DNA of 64,000 nucleotides from JAPKZH01 sp963715635 (GTDB taxonomy: Bacteria; Acidobacteriota; Aminicenantia; Aminicenantales; UBA4085), in the NCBI GenBank assembly GCA_963715635.1, contig OY970261.1:3968001-4032000 (forward strand). Direction: 5' to 3'. Below the pieces are notes generated by a model. The model searched no databases and was not told where the DNA came from. It worked only from the letters and a program-made list of their open reading frames with translations. Positions 8,286 to 16,070 of the stretch are shown here, in pieces. The position numbers were made by a program, and so were the translations under genes. Each line of letters opens with the position of its first letter. Position 1 is the stretch's first letter.

Positions 8286-9859
8286 GGCTCGATCCTCTGA
8301 AAGATTTTAATCTCGGGGTTGATGGCCTTGATGTTGGTCAAGATGCGGTCCGTTTTTAAAAAGAGCCAGTTCAGGGCCGTTTTATAATGGAAAGCCAAGG
8401 TGTAGCTTCCACGGCCCCGGTCGAGTTGAGTGAAAAAAAGATGGCCGGGCGTATTCTCGGCGAACGACCGGCTGTAATCCACGTTGAAAAGAATGAAGTC
8501 GGCCTTTTTCATTTCCTGAAAAGCCCCCGGCGAGAGCCTGAGGGCGAACCATTTGAAGTTTTCCAAACGCGGCACATATTCGAGCGGACTGGCCACGCCG
8601 ACAACTGCGTTTGCCGGGATATTTTTTCCCATCCATTGTTCGATGTGATACCTGGAATCCTTGACCATCAGGACATCCACCGAAGCCCCGTACAGAAATG
8701 TGAAACCAAAGAGGAGGAACAGGCCGGCCAATCTGCCCGCAGCGAATTTTTGTGCGGTCCCCATCGCGTCTGAGAGGACTTTGCCTCCGAAGAAGGCCAG
8801 AACGACGCAGATGGGGATGTTGAAGCGGTCGTAATTGTAAAGGATGATGTTGATATAGAAGAGATAGTAGGAAATGGCAAAAGCAGTCGAGGACAACAGG
8901 AGGACATTCTTTTTCGTCCGCAACACAGACGCGGTGAGACCCAGTCCGCAGACCACAAACAGAGGCCAACCGTGGCAAAACTGGATTTGCCGCAGGGTTT
9001 CCCAGAGCAGACGAAGGTGGCCGGAAAGAGTATTCGCGTAAATCTTATAATCTTGACTCAAGGGCCCTGTGATCATCCGGATATGATTGAGAAATCCTTG
9101 GGCATTGAAGAGAAGGTTGTGGATGATGAGGAATGCCCCGACGGCAAGCGCCAGGGCATAGAGGTTGTTCCGGTTGAACAAGGCGCGGACAAAGGCCCGG
9201 GACCGGCCCGCTTTTTTCTGCTCGAGCCAGCGTGAGAGAATGATGACGAGCGGCGGAAGAACATAAAGCCCGTAGGCCTGGTCCTTGGTGCAGATGGAAC
9301 AGACGGCCGTTAAGGCAAACAAGTAATAGGATTTCGCGGCATGCGTTTTGAGGATGCGGATGAAGAAAAACATGGACCAGACGAACCAGAAGATAAAGGG
9401 AACATCGAGATTGGCCATTTTGGAATAGTAGACAAAAGGAACAATGAGGGCGGTTATCAGGGCGGCGAAGAGGGACGACCGTTTGTCATAGATTTCCAGG
9501 CCGCAGCGGTAGACAAGATACACCGTCGCCGTCGCCATGGCCGCGCTGAGAAGCCGTCCTAAATAGAACAAGGTTGTGTATGTCGAGAGTTGGGGAAAGT
9601 CGAGGACCTTGAGTTTCTGGAGGAGGACAAAAGGCAGATAAAGCAGGCTCAAAAAATAATACTGGAGCGGTGGATATTTATCGGCCCAATTGTTGGAGAA
9701 CCATTGATGCATGCCTTCCAGCACTCGCGATGGGAGAATCTCGTCGGGCGCCCAGCCGCGATAGCTGGGCAATCCCCACCAGATGCCGACCAGGCTCAAG
9801 CAGAGACTCAGGAGCAGGACGGCATGGATGGCGGAAAATCTTATTTTGCCCGGTGTCAT
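8282..9859 (-). CDS. GT39/ArnT-like membrane glycosyltransferase (GT-C)
   Basis: About 525 residues with a dozen or so hydrophobic helices. The first outer loop carries APDE, the acidic pair typical of PMT/ArnT-type enzymes, and is followed by KYPPLQYYFLSLLY, a common second motif. A short soluble tail contains SRYHIEQWMGKNIP, as in many family members. Such enzymes move a sugar from a polyprenyl-phosphate donor to an acceptor on the periplasmic face. The ATG at 9859 is preferred because GAAGG lies five bases upstream; a GTG at 9871 is an in-frame alternative without a ribosome site. Its stop overlaps the acyltransferase start by four bases. Confidence 0.8.
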   Translation of the reverse strand: MTPGKIRFSAIHAVLLLSLCLSLVGIWWGLPSYRGWAPDEILPSRVLEGMHQWFSNNWADKYPPLQYYFLSLLYLPFVLLQKLKVLDFPQLSTYTTLFYLGRLLSAAMATATVYLVYRCGLEIYDKRSSLFAALITALIVPFVYYSKMANLDVPFIFWFVWSMFFFIRILKTHAAKSYYLFALTAVCSICTKDQAYGLYVLPPLVIILSRWLEQKKAGRSRAFVRALFNRNNLYALALAVGAFLIIHNLLFNAQGFLNHIRMITGPLSQDYKIYANTLSGHLRLLWETLRQIQFCHGWPLFVVCGLGLTASVLRTKKNVLLLSSTAFAISYYLFYINIILYNYDRFNIPICVVLAFFGGKVLSDAMGTAQKFAAGRLAGLFLLFGFTFLYGASVDVLMVKDSRYHIEQWMGKNIPANAVVGVASPLEYVPRLENFKWFALRLSPGAFQEMKKADFILFNVDYSRSFAENTPGHLFFTQLDRGRGSYTLAFHYKTALNWLFLKTDRILTNIKAINPEIKIFQRIEP

Positions 9860-9919
9860 CGAGGCCTTCACGATATTTTAAGATGAACGGCCGCGAAATA
9901 CAAACGCGCCAAGGAAATT

Positions 9920-10084
9920 GGAGGCATCCCAAATTCCGCAAAAGGTTTAACGGGTCCTGTCACGGCCGTGCCCCTAGCGTCCTCGCGCAAGACCCTCCCA
10001 CCCACCACTTAGGCGCTTCGGACGCCGCGGGGCAACATCCGCGCCACCCGTCAATAACATTAACACGGAATTTGGGATGCCTCC
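9920..10084. repeat. Nested inverted-repeat element between rsmA and the GT39-like gene
   Basis: A 19-base perfect inverted repeat (GGAGGCATCCCAAATTCCG at 9920-9938, complement at 10066-10084) encloses a GC-rich inner unit, 9952-10049. The inner unit starts GGGTCCTGTC and ends GCGGGG-N7-CGCGCCACCC. The same two ends, in the same order, bound the structured element at 35352-35577. The right arm overlaps the last codons of rsmA. No protein is encoded. It may be a small non-autonomous mobile element or a structured repeat. Confidence 0.6.
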
Positions 10085-10898
10085 AGCAAATTGAACAGCC
10101 GGACGAATTGTTCGAGAGACAGCTCTTCAGGGCGGGCCGTGCGCGGCAAGCTGAGCGCCTCGTAGGCCGCCTGGACTATATCGGGCAGCAAGCCGGATTT
10201 GCGAAGGTTATTCAGAAGGATTTTTCTCCGGTGCCGGAACGCCTCCTGCAGGAATTTCAAAAAAAGACGTTCGTCGAGAATCTCGAATAGAAGAGAGGCT
10301 CTCCGATCGAGCGAGATCAATGCGGATTCCACGCGAGGCGGAGGGGAAAACGAGCCGGGATGAACCAGAAAACGGATGCGGGCATAAAAATTGTTGTGGA
10401 CCAGGATCGACAGCGGGGCGTATTTTTTGGATCCGGTCGGGCGCAGATCCTCTCGGCTACCTCTTTCTGGACGAGAAAGATGCCTCTTTGAAAGAGACCT
10501 TTCTCCTCGAGGATCTTGAACATCAATGGAGTAGAGATCGAATAAGGAAGGTTGCCGACAATCTTCACCGGGTCGGTCTGGCTTGCCGCGGCCGCCACTA
10601 GCTCTTTGAAGTTCACTCGGAGCACATCTTTTTCAATAATCGTGAGATTGGGCGTCTTCCGCCTTTGTAGAAAGGGAACAAGCTCCGGGTCCTTCTCGAT
10701 GGCGATGACGGTCCGGACCTTTTGGGCCAGGGGAAACGTGAGGGCCCCCTTGCCCGCTCCGATTTCGATAATCAGGTCTTCCGCTTGGGGATCGATGGCG
10801 CGGACGATCTTGTTCAGGATTCCGGAATCGCTAAGAAAATGCTGCCCCAGCCTCCGAACCCTCGGATTAATCCTCTTGGATGGCAATGACCTCCTCAT
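10060..10898 (-). pseudogene. rsmA: 16S rRNA adenine dimethyltransferase RsmA (KsgA), frameshifted
   Basis: RsmA dimethylates two adjacent adenines near the 3' end of 16S rRNA. The first frame (10898 to about 10440) shows LGQHFLSDSGILNKIV, the SAM loop EIGAGKGALT, IAIEKDPELV and the catalytic NLPYSIS. The second frame (about 10437 to 10060) continues with KKYAPLSILVHNNFYARI, PPPRVESALI and a helical tail. The join falls at CGACCGGATCC near 10434-10439. One extra C would restore RPGSKKYAPLS, so a one-base loss or sequencing error is the simplest reading. The gene is normally near-universal, which favours an error. The final residues ASQIPC lie inside the inverted-repeat element. The start is uncertain; ATG at 10898 is used. 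Confidence 0.85.
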
Positions 10899-10968
10899 CA
10901 GATATCATTTCCTCTCGATGGCCTCTCCGAATATGTGATTTCGGAAAGGCGTTAGAATTACCCCTGAG

Positions 10969-11030
10969 CCCCCATAGCGGAAGGGGGTCCCATCGCTCTT
11001 CGATGGGGGGAACCGACGGGACTGGTTCCC
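10969..11030. repeat. Three consecutive hairpins upstream of the 11159 operon
   Basis: Three inverted repeats sit end to end: CCCCC/GGGGG (10969-10987), CCCATCG with loop CTCTT and CGATGGG (10989-11007), and GGGAACC/GGTTCCC (11008-11030). They lie in the 260-base gap between divergent rsmA and the operon starting at 11159, upstream of the promoter. The rest of that gap holds nothing else recognised. Confidence 0.6.
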
Positions 11031-11102
11031 CAGGGGGCGGGGGGTGATTCTGATGCCTCTTCGAAATCACACAAACGAATCTGCGTACCTTCCGCCTCCA
11101 AA

Positions 11103-11131
11103 TTGACTTTTAGGGACACTGGAATTATATT
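11103..11131 (+). promoter_or_regulatory. Sigma70-like promoter for the 11159-16940 operon
   Basis: TTGACT and TATATT are separated by 17 bases and lie 27 bases upstream of the first ATG. No other convincing promoter was seen before 16940, so this probably drives all seven genes. Confidence 0.6.
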
Positions 11132-11158
11132 ATACGCTTTCAGTTAGAGCAGCGTCGA

Positions 11159-11926
11159 ATGGAAAAAAACGTTTTGATCGCCCTGCCGGCCAAGGACGAG
11201 GAGAAGAAGCTGGGGGCGGTTCTGGACCAGATCCATCACTATTTCTCCGGCTTCAATATCCTTATCATTGATGACGGGAGCGCCGACCGGACCTCCGACG
11301 TCGCCCTTTCCAAAGGCGCTCTTCTCTTCAAGCATGACCGGAATTACGGGTATGCCCGGGCCCTCCAATCGGCCCGGGAGTATGCACTGGGCCACGGGTA
11401 TGAGTTTCTCGTCCTCTGCGATGCGGACGGCCAGCACGAACCCCAGGATATCGGCAGGATCATCGATGCCCTTGTCCTCAAGAAAAAAGACTACGTCATC
11501 GCTTCGCGGGAGCTCGGCAGTGCCCCCGAGGGCGACCCGTTCATCCATAAATACGGCCGGAAATTGTACTCGTTTTTGGTCAGCCTGTTGTTTTATCATA
11601 AGTTTTTGATTAGAATTACCGATTCCAGCTCGGGGTTCAAGGGTTGGAACAAGAAGGTCATGGAGCTTCTGTCCGGGATCTACACGACCACCAACAGGCT
11701 CCATGACGGGCGGATCAATGATCTTGAAGAGCTGTTCATCATGGCCAAGTACAGACTCCGAGTGCTGGAAGTGCCGGGGCGGTTCTACAAACGGGCCGAT
11801 GACGTCTCCCGGATCTACGGAGATTACGGCCTCTCGGGAGGGGCCGTCAAGATCAAGGACCTCGCTTATGTCCTGTCCTGGCCGGTGCTCTTTTTCCGGA
11901 CCTTGCTCAGGAATCTCTTTCGTTAG
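11159..11926 (+). CDS. Family 2 glycosyltransferase
   Basis: A 255-residue GT-A-fold enzyme. The nucleotide-binding start is VLIALPAKDEEKKL, followed by IIDDGSADRT and the metal-binding LCDADGQHEP (DXD-type). The acceptor region TDSSSGFKGWN follows. The C-terminal hydrophobic stretch VLSWPVLFFRTLLR may touch the membrane. Enzymes of this type usually add a sugar to a polyprenyl phosphate or a lipid-linked glycan. It is the first gene of the seven-gene operon; the next gene starts 10 bases after its stop. The ribosome site is weak. Confidence 0.85.
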   Translation: MEKNVLIALPAKDEEKKLGAVLDQIHHYFSGFNILIIDDGSADRTSDVALSKGALLFKHDRNYGYARALQSAREYALGHGYEFLVLCDADGQHEPQDIGRIIDALVLKKKDYVIASRELGSAPEGDPFIHKYGRKLYSFLVSLLFYHKFLIRITDSSSGFKGWNKKVMELLSGIYTTTNRLHDGRINDLEELFIMAKYRLRVLEVPGRFYKRADDVSRIYGDYGLSGGAVKIKDLAYVLSWPVLFFRTLLRNLFR

Positions 11927-11936
11927 GTGAAGGCCG

Positions 11937-12317
11937 GTGAAGCTGAATTATTATAGTCTCGGGTACCTGCTGCTGGCGGTTGTCAGCGGAATTGCCTACG
12001 GGTTCGCCGGCACCATTTTGAAGAAGGGAGTGGTCAACTTTAAGTTCTCGGCCAATGTTTTCGAGTTGCTGTGGAGGGTCGTCACGGCCAAATATATCAT
12101 GATTTCGCTGTTGTTCAGCGCCACAGGCTATATTCTCTATATGATTATCATCCGCAAAGCGGAGATTATCACCTCCACGCTCATCATCCAGGGAGTTCTC
12201 TTCCTGGCGACGATTTTCTTTGCTTCCCTGATCTTTAAAGAGACGATCAGCCCGTCCAAGATCCTCTCCTTGGTACTCATCATGGCCGGAATCGCTGTTT
12301 TATTGGCGGGTCGTTAA
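11937..12317 (+). CDS. Small four-helix EamA/DMT-like membrane protein
   Basis: A 126-residue protein made almost entirely of four hydrophobic helices. Its last helix resembles the DMT/EamA signature (LIFKETISPSKILSLVLIMAGIAVLLAG). It is about half the length of a full EamA transporter and similar in size to ArnE/ArnF-type subunits, which flip lipid-linked aminoarabinose. Its place between a GT2 and an aminotransferase gene suits a role in moving lipid-linked sugar across the inner membrane, but this is inference. The GTG at 11937 is the start, ten bases after the GT2 stop. No second DMT half is adjacent, so it may work as a homodimer. Confidence 0.65.
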   Translation: MKLNYYSLGYLLLAVVSGIAYGFAGTILKKGVVNFKFSANVFELLWRVVTAKYIMISLLFSATGYILYMIIIRKAEIITSTLIIQGVLFLATIFFASLIFKETISPSKILSLVLIMAGIAVLLAGR

Positions 12318-12387
12318 ACGCATTTATCTTTGTTAAAAAGGCATTCATCATGCTCACTCATCTATATCTGCGAGAAGGAGAAAGGCA

Positions 12388-13356
12388 ATGAAATTTACCA
12401 TCGGGTTCGAAAAAGAAGACGCCGCAAAGCTCCATGCCTACTGGGACGAGATCTTCGCCTCCCAGCAGTGGACGGAGGCAAAATTCACCAAGCTGTTTGA
12501 GGAAAAATGGACGGCCTATAACCGGCTTCCCTCGGTCGCTTTTTCCAGCTGGGGAGGCGCGGCGCTGGCGGCCCTGGAGTTTTTCAAGATCCAGGGCAAA
12601 ACGGTGTTGTGTCCGTCGAACACATTTATGGCCACTCCCTACAGCGCGATCAAGGCCGGCGGAAAAGTCGAATTTGTCGACTGTAACAAAGACGATCTCT
12701 GCCTGTCCCTGGAGGACCTCGAGCGGAAGATCGACCAATACAAGCCGGCCGCGGTCTGGATCGTCCATATCGGAGGCCACATCGCCTTCCAGATCGAAGA
12801 GATCAGCCGCCTCTGCAAAGAAAAAGGCATCATCCTGCTCGAGGACTGCGCCCACGCCCACGGCGCCTCCTGGAACGGCCGGAAGGCCGGGGCGTGGGGA
12901 GACGCGGGGATCTATTCTTTCTACGCCACGAAAACCGTAACCACCGGTGAAGGCGGCATGCTGGTGTCCAACAATAAGGACCTTTTGGAGTATGCCAAGA
13001 AGTACCGCAATTACGGCAAGTTCGACTACGTGGTCGAGGGCCTCAACTACCGGATCAACGAGTTCTCAGCGGCCATCGGCGCCGTTCAGACCGACCGGCT
13101 GGACGAGATTGTGGCCTGGAAGAATGAGTATGCCAAAAAGAACCTGGACCCCAAGTTCCCCCGCCGTTTGAAGTTTCCCAAGGGCATGGTCTCGGGCTAT
13201 TACAAATACATCGTCTTCGACCCCATCGAGAAGTCCACGGGGAAGGTCTACGACCAGCCCTGCCATAAAATTATGAAAAAGACATACGAGCTCCCCAATA
13301 CCGACTGGGTGGCGCAGAATCACTGGTGCGTGCCGCTGTATTACAAGGGAGAATGA
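12388..13356 (+). CDS. DegT/DnrJ/EryC1/StrS-type sugar aminotransferase
   Basis: A 322-residue PLP-dependent enzyme that would aminate a keto group on a nucleotide sugar. Visible landmarks are SSWGGAALAALEFF (phosphate cradle), CPSNTFMATPYSAI, VWIVHIGGH, the cofactor-ring aspartate D153 in LEDCAHAHGA, and the Schiff-base lysine K182 in YATKTVTTGEGG. NYRINEFSAAIG is a family motif. It is shorter than the usual 360-400 residues, with a compact C-terminus. AAGGAG lies upstream of the ATG. The stop overlaps the start of the methyltransferase (ATGA), so the two are coupled. With the adjacent oxidoreductase and epimerase it suggests amino-deoxysugar synthesis. Confidence 0.85.
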   Translation: MKFTIGFEKEDAAKLHAYWDEIFASQQWTEAKFTKLFEEKWTAYNRLPSVAFSSWGGAALAALEFFKIQGKTVLCPSNTFMATPYSAIKAGGKVEFVDCNKDDLCLSLEDLERKIDQYKPAAVWIVHIGGHIAFQIEEISRLCKEKGIILLEDCAHAHGASWNGRKAGAWGDAGIYSFYATKTVTTGEGGMLVSNNKDLLEYAKKYRNYGKFDYVVEGLNYRINEFSAAIGAVQTDRLDEIVAWKNEYAKKNLDPKFPRRLKFPKGMVSGYYKYIVFDPIEKSTGKVYDQPCHKIMKKTYELPNTDWVAQNHWCVPLYYKGE

Positions 13357-14084
13357 CACCCGCCGTCATGCAGGGGATAGCGATCATGAACAATCCCGCC
13401 CGGGGAGACATTAAAAGTTACTACGAGGAATGGTGGGAGAATCCTCGGGATCCGCGGGATCAGGTCTTCAGGCGGCTCAACCGGCTGATTTTCAAGAAAT
13501 TGCCGCCGGGGCATGGCAAACAGGCCCTGGATATCGGAGCCGGGAAGGGGACCATTGTCGGGTTCCTGCGCCAGAAAGGCTACCAAGCCTCGGCGGTCGA
13601 GCTCAATGAAAATTTTGTCCGGGATCTGCGGATGCGGTTCCCCGATGTCAGCGTGATTGAAGGAGATTTTAACGCGGTGGCGATCGACACGATGTTTGAC
13701 CTGGTAACGGCCGTGGAGTTCATCCAGAACCTGGACCGGGAGGCCCTCCGGACTTTTTTTGGCAAGGTCGCTTCGCTCACCAACCACCTGATTCTGACGG
13801 TCTCCAACAAGAAATCCCTGCACGGCTTCTGGGCCGTTTTTCGGGGCTTCATCAAGCCCTTTGTCCATGTTTATACGCCCAAGGAAATCGAAACCCTGGT
13901 GCGGGCTTCCGGGTTCAAAATTGCGTCGCGCCGGGGGATCGGCCTGCTGACACCGATCACGCTGTTCCCAGACTTCCGGTGGAAGGTCATCCCCGTCTGG
14001 CTGACAAAGATCATCAACCCCTGGGGGGACAGGCTGTTTCCGAGGAGATGCCACCTGTATTACCTGGAGGCCAGGAAATCCTAA
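13353..14084 (+). CDS. SAM-dependent methyltransferase (class I)
   Basis: About 243 residues. Motif I is ALDIGAGKGTIVGFL, the acidic end of the next strand is SAVELN, and FDLVTAVEFIQNLD is the motif IV region. The C-terminal half carries hydrophobic stretches (FRGFIKPFVHVYTPKEIETL) common in small-molecule methyltransferases. It probably methylates a sugar hydroxyl or amino group in this pathway. The ATG at 13353 is chosen because it forms an ATGA overlap with the aminotransferase stop and has AAGGGA just upstream; an ATG at 13386 is possible. The next gene starts 13 bases after the stop. Confidence 0.8.
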   Translation: MTPAVMQGIAIMNNPARGDIKSYYEEWWENPRDPRDQVFRRLNRLIFKKLPPGHGKQALDIGAGKGTIVGFLRQKGYQASAVELNENFVRDLRMRFPDVSVIEGDFNAVAIDTMFDLVTAVEFIQNLDREALRTFFGKVASLTNHLILTVSNKKSLHGFWAVFRGFIKPFVHVYTPKEIETLVRASGFKIASRRGIGLLTPITLFPDFRWKVIPVWLTKIINPWGDRLFPRRCHLYYLEARKS

Positions 14085-14097
14085 AGGAGGAATGGTT

Positions 14098-15000
14098 ATG
14101 AAAATCGCAGTGATTGGAGGGAGCGGTTTTATCGGCTCCCATGTCGTGGATAAGCTTCTTGAGGCGAAACATGATGTCACCGTCTTTGATATTATGAGGC
14201 CGCATCGAGATGATGTCCGCCACATCTTTTTTGATCTTTTTGATTTGCACAAAGTGGTCATCGCCCTGGCCGGCAATTATGACGCCTACTTCCTGCTAGC
14301 CGCCATGGCCAATGTCAACGACATTTACAAGAACCCCCTGGAGGCGGCCTTGGTCAATTTCCAAGGAACGGTCAATGTGCTGGAGGCCGTTCGGAGATAC
14401 GGCGGTCGGCTGATCTTTGCCAGCACGGTCTGGGTCTACATGTTGGGAGAGACAGAGGATGTCAGCGAGACCACTCCTCTCCTGGTCCAGAACGTCAATC
14501 ACCCCTACACGGCCTCGAAGGTGGCCGCCGAGCTCTACATCCAGAGCTATAACAAACTGTATGGCAGCGAATTCACCATCCTGCGCTACGGGATTCCCTA
14601 CGGGCCCCGCGGCCGAGAAGGCACGGTCATCACCAATTTCGTGAAGCGGGCCATCAAGAACGAACCGCTGATCATCCATGGCGACGGCAGCCAGTACCGG
14701 AATTTCATCTTTGTCGAGGACCTGGCCGAGGGCAATGTGGCTGCGCTCCAGGATGTCGCCAAGAACAAGATCTACAACCTGGAAGGGATGCGCCCCATCA
14801 GCATTAAGGAAGTCGCCCAGACGGTCAGCAAGATTTTCGGCGGGATCCCCGTCGAATTCAAAGAAGTGCGGGCCGGCGATTTTGTCGGCCGCAAGGCTTC
14901 TAACGAACGGGCCCTTCGGGAGCTCAAGTGGAAGCCCCGGGTGGACCTCGAGGAAGGGGTCCGCCGGTACGTGGAGTGGTATAAATCCGTGGCCAAGTGA
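14098..15000 (+). CDS. NAD-dependent sugar epimerase/dehydratase (extended SDR)
   Basis: A 300-residue extended short-chain dehydrogenase. The NAD loop GGSGFIG is at residues 7-13, the catalytic threonine in FASTVWVY near residue 110, and the YxxxK pair is Y137/K141 (HPYTASK). RYGIPYGPR and FIFVEDLAEG are typical of UDP/GDP-sugar epimerases. It would act on the nucleotide sugar shared with the adjacent aminotransferase and oxidoreductase. Two ATGs sit near AAAGGAGG; the one at 14098 has proper seven-base spacing, while 14092 is too close. It is a paralogue of the protein at 34413-35333. Confidence 0.85.
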   Translation: MKIAVIGGSGFIGSHVVDKLLEAKHDVTVFDIMRPHRDDVRHIFFDLFDLHKVVIALAGNYDAYFLLAAMANVNDIYKNPLEAALVNFQGTVNVLEAVRRYGGRLIFASTVWVYMLGETEDVSETTPLLVQNVNHPYTASKVAAELYIQSYNKLYGSEFTILRYGIPYGPRGREGTVITNFVKRAIKNEPLIIHGDGSQYRNFIFVEDLAEGNVAALQDVAKNKIYNLEGMRPISIKEVAQTVSKIFGGIPVEFKEVRAGDFVGRKASNERALRELKWKPRVDLEEGVRRYVEWYKSVAK

Positions 15001-15018
15001 TCGCCGGAGAGGGTCACC

Positions 15019-16068
15019 GTGGAAAAAGAAAAAAAAGTGAGAGTGGGAGTCATCGGGCTGGGAAAGATGGGGATTCTCCACACCGCCTTGGTGAACATGA
15101 TCCCCCAGGCCGAGCTCAGCGCTTTGTCCGATATCAATAAACAGCTGGCCAGATACGTTGAACAATCCGGGTTGCGGGCGCCGTTTTTCTCCGACCTTGC
15201 CCAGATGCTGAGCGAGATTGCCCTTGATGCGGCATTCATCTGCACGCCGGCGTTTGCAAACCTGGCCGTCGTCAAAACATGCTTGGCAAAAGACCTGGAC
15301 CTGTTCGTCGAGAAGCCCCTGGCCCATACGTTTGAGGACGCAAAAAAAATGGCCGCGCTGGTTGCCGCCAAGAAAAACGTCCATGCCACGGGCTATCTGT
15401 TCGCCCATATGTCGCTGTTCAAAAAGGCCAAAGGCCTGCTGGACACAAACGTCATCGGCCGCATCCACCGCTTCAAGTCTTCGATGTACACCAGCGAAGT
15501 CTTCGGCCGGAAGAAAGGTTGGTATTACGACAAGGCGAAATCCGGCGGCGGCGCCGTGATCAATATCGCCTCTCATCTCCTCTATCTTGTCTATTGGTAT
15601 TTCGGCCGGCCCGCAAGCGTCTTCGCCCGGGCCCGGAGCATTTATTCCGACGGGGTGGAGGACGACGCCACGGCCTTGATGGAATTTTCGGACGGCGTGA
15701 GCGGCAGCCTGGATGTCTCATGGAGCGTCCCCGGCTATCGCCTCCCTTATATGGACCTCAGCATCGAGGGGGACAACGGAACCCTCGAACTGACCAATGA
15801 TTACATCAAGCTCTATCTCTACAAGGCCCAGAAAAATTTTCCCAAGGAATGGACGACCATCCATAAAATCGATATGCCGGTCTCTTCGCCGTTCGAACTC
15901 GGCGCCGAAGGCCTCTATGAGGAGGACCTGGATTTCATCGGGCGCTGTCTGGACCGGACGCCCCCGGCCGTGACCTGGCAGGACGGGCTGGAAGTCCAGA
16001 GGATCATCGAAGCGATCTACCGCTCGGGGGACCGCCAAAAAGTCATTTTCCTGAATGAGGTTGATTGA
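15019..16068 (+). CDS. Gfo/Idh/MocA-family NAD(P)-dependent oxidoreductase
   Basis: A 349-residue enzyme. The Rossmann loop is GVIGLGKMG (residues 10-18), FICTPAFAN follows, and FVEKPLAH carries the family lysine K99. In the second domain GGGAVINIASHLLYLVYWYFG holds the substrate-binding region and the conserved histidine. Such enzymes oxidise or reduce a sugar carbon; next to a DegT aminotransferase they often make the 3-keto sugar that is then aminated. The start is a GTG 18 bases after the epimerase stop. Confidence 0.85.
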   Translation: MEKEKKVRVGVIGLGKMGILHTALVNMIPQAELSALSDINKQLARYVEQSGLRAPFFSDLAQMLSEIALDAAFICTPAFANLAVVKTCLAKDLDLFVEKPLAHTFEDAKKMAALVAAKKNVHATGYLFAHMSLFKKAKGLLDTNVIGRIHRFKSSMYTSEVFGRKKGWYYDKAKSGGGAVINIASHLLYLVYWYFGRPASVFARARSIYSDGVEDDATALMEFSDGVSGSLDVSWSVPGYRLPYMDLSIEGDNGTLELTNDYIKLYLYKAQKNFPKEWTTIHKIDMPVSSPFELGAEGLYEEDLDFIGRCLDRTPPAVTWQDGLEVQRIIEAIYRSGDRQKVIFLNEVD

Positions 16069-16070
16069 CC

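Noticed and set aside
14296..15576. A 426-codon minus-strand frame across the epimerase and oxidoreductase genes
   Set aside because: Antisense of two clear plus-strand enzymes; the translation has no signature and ignores gene boundaries.
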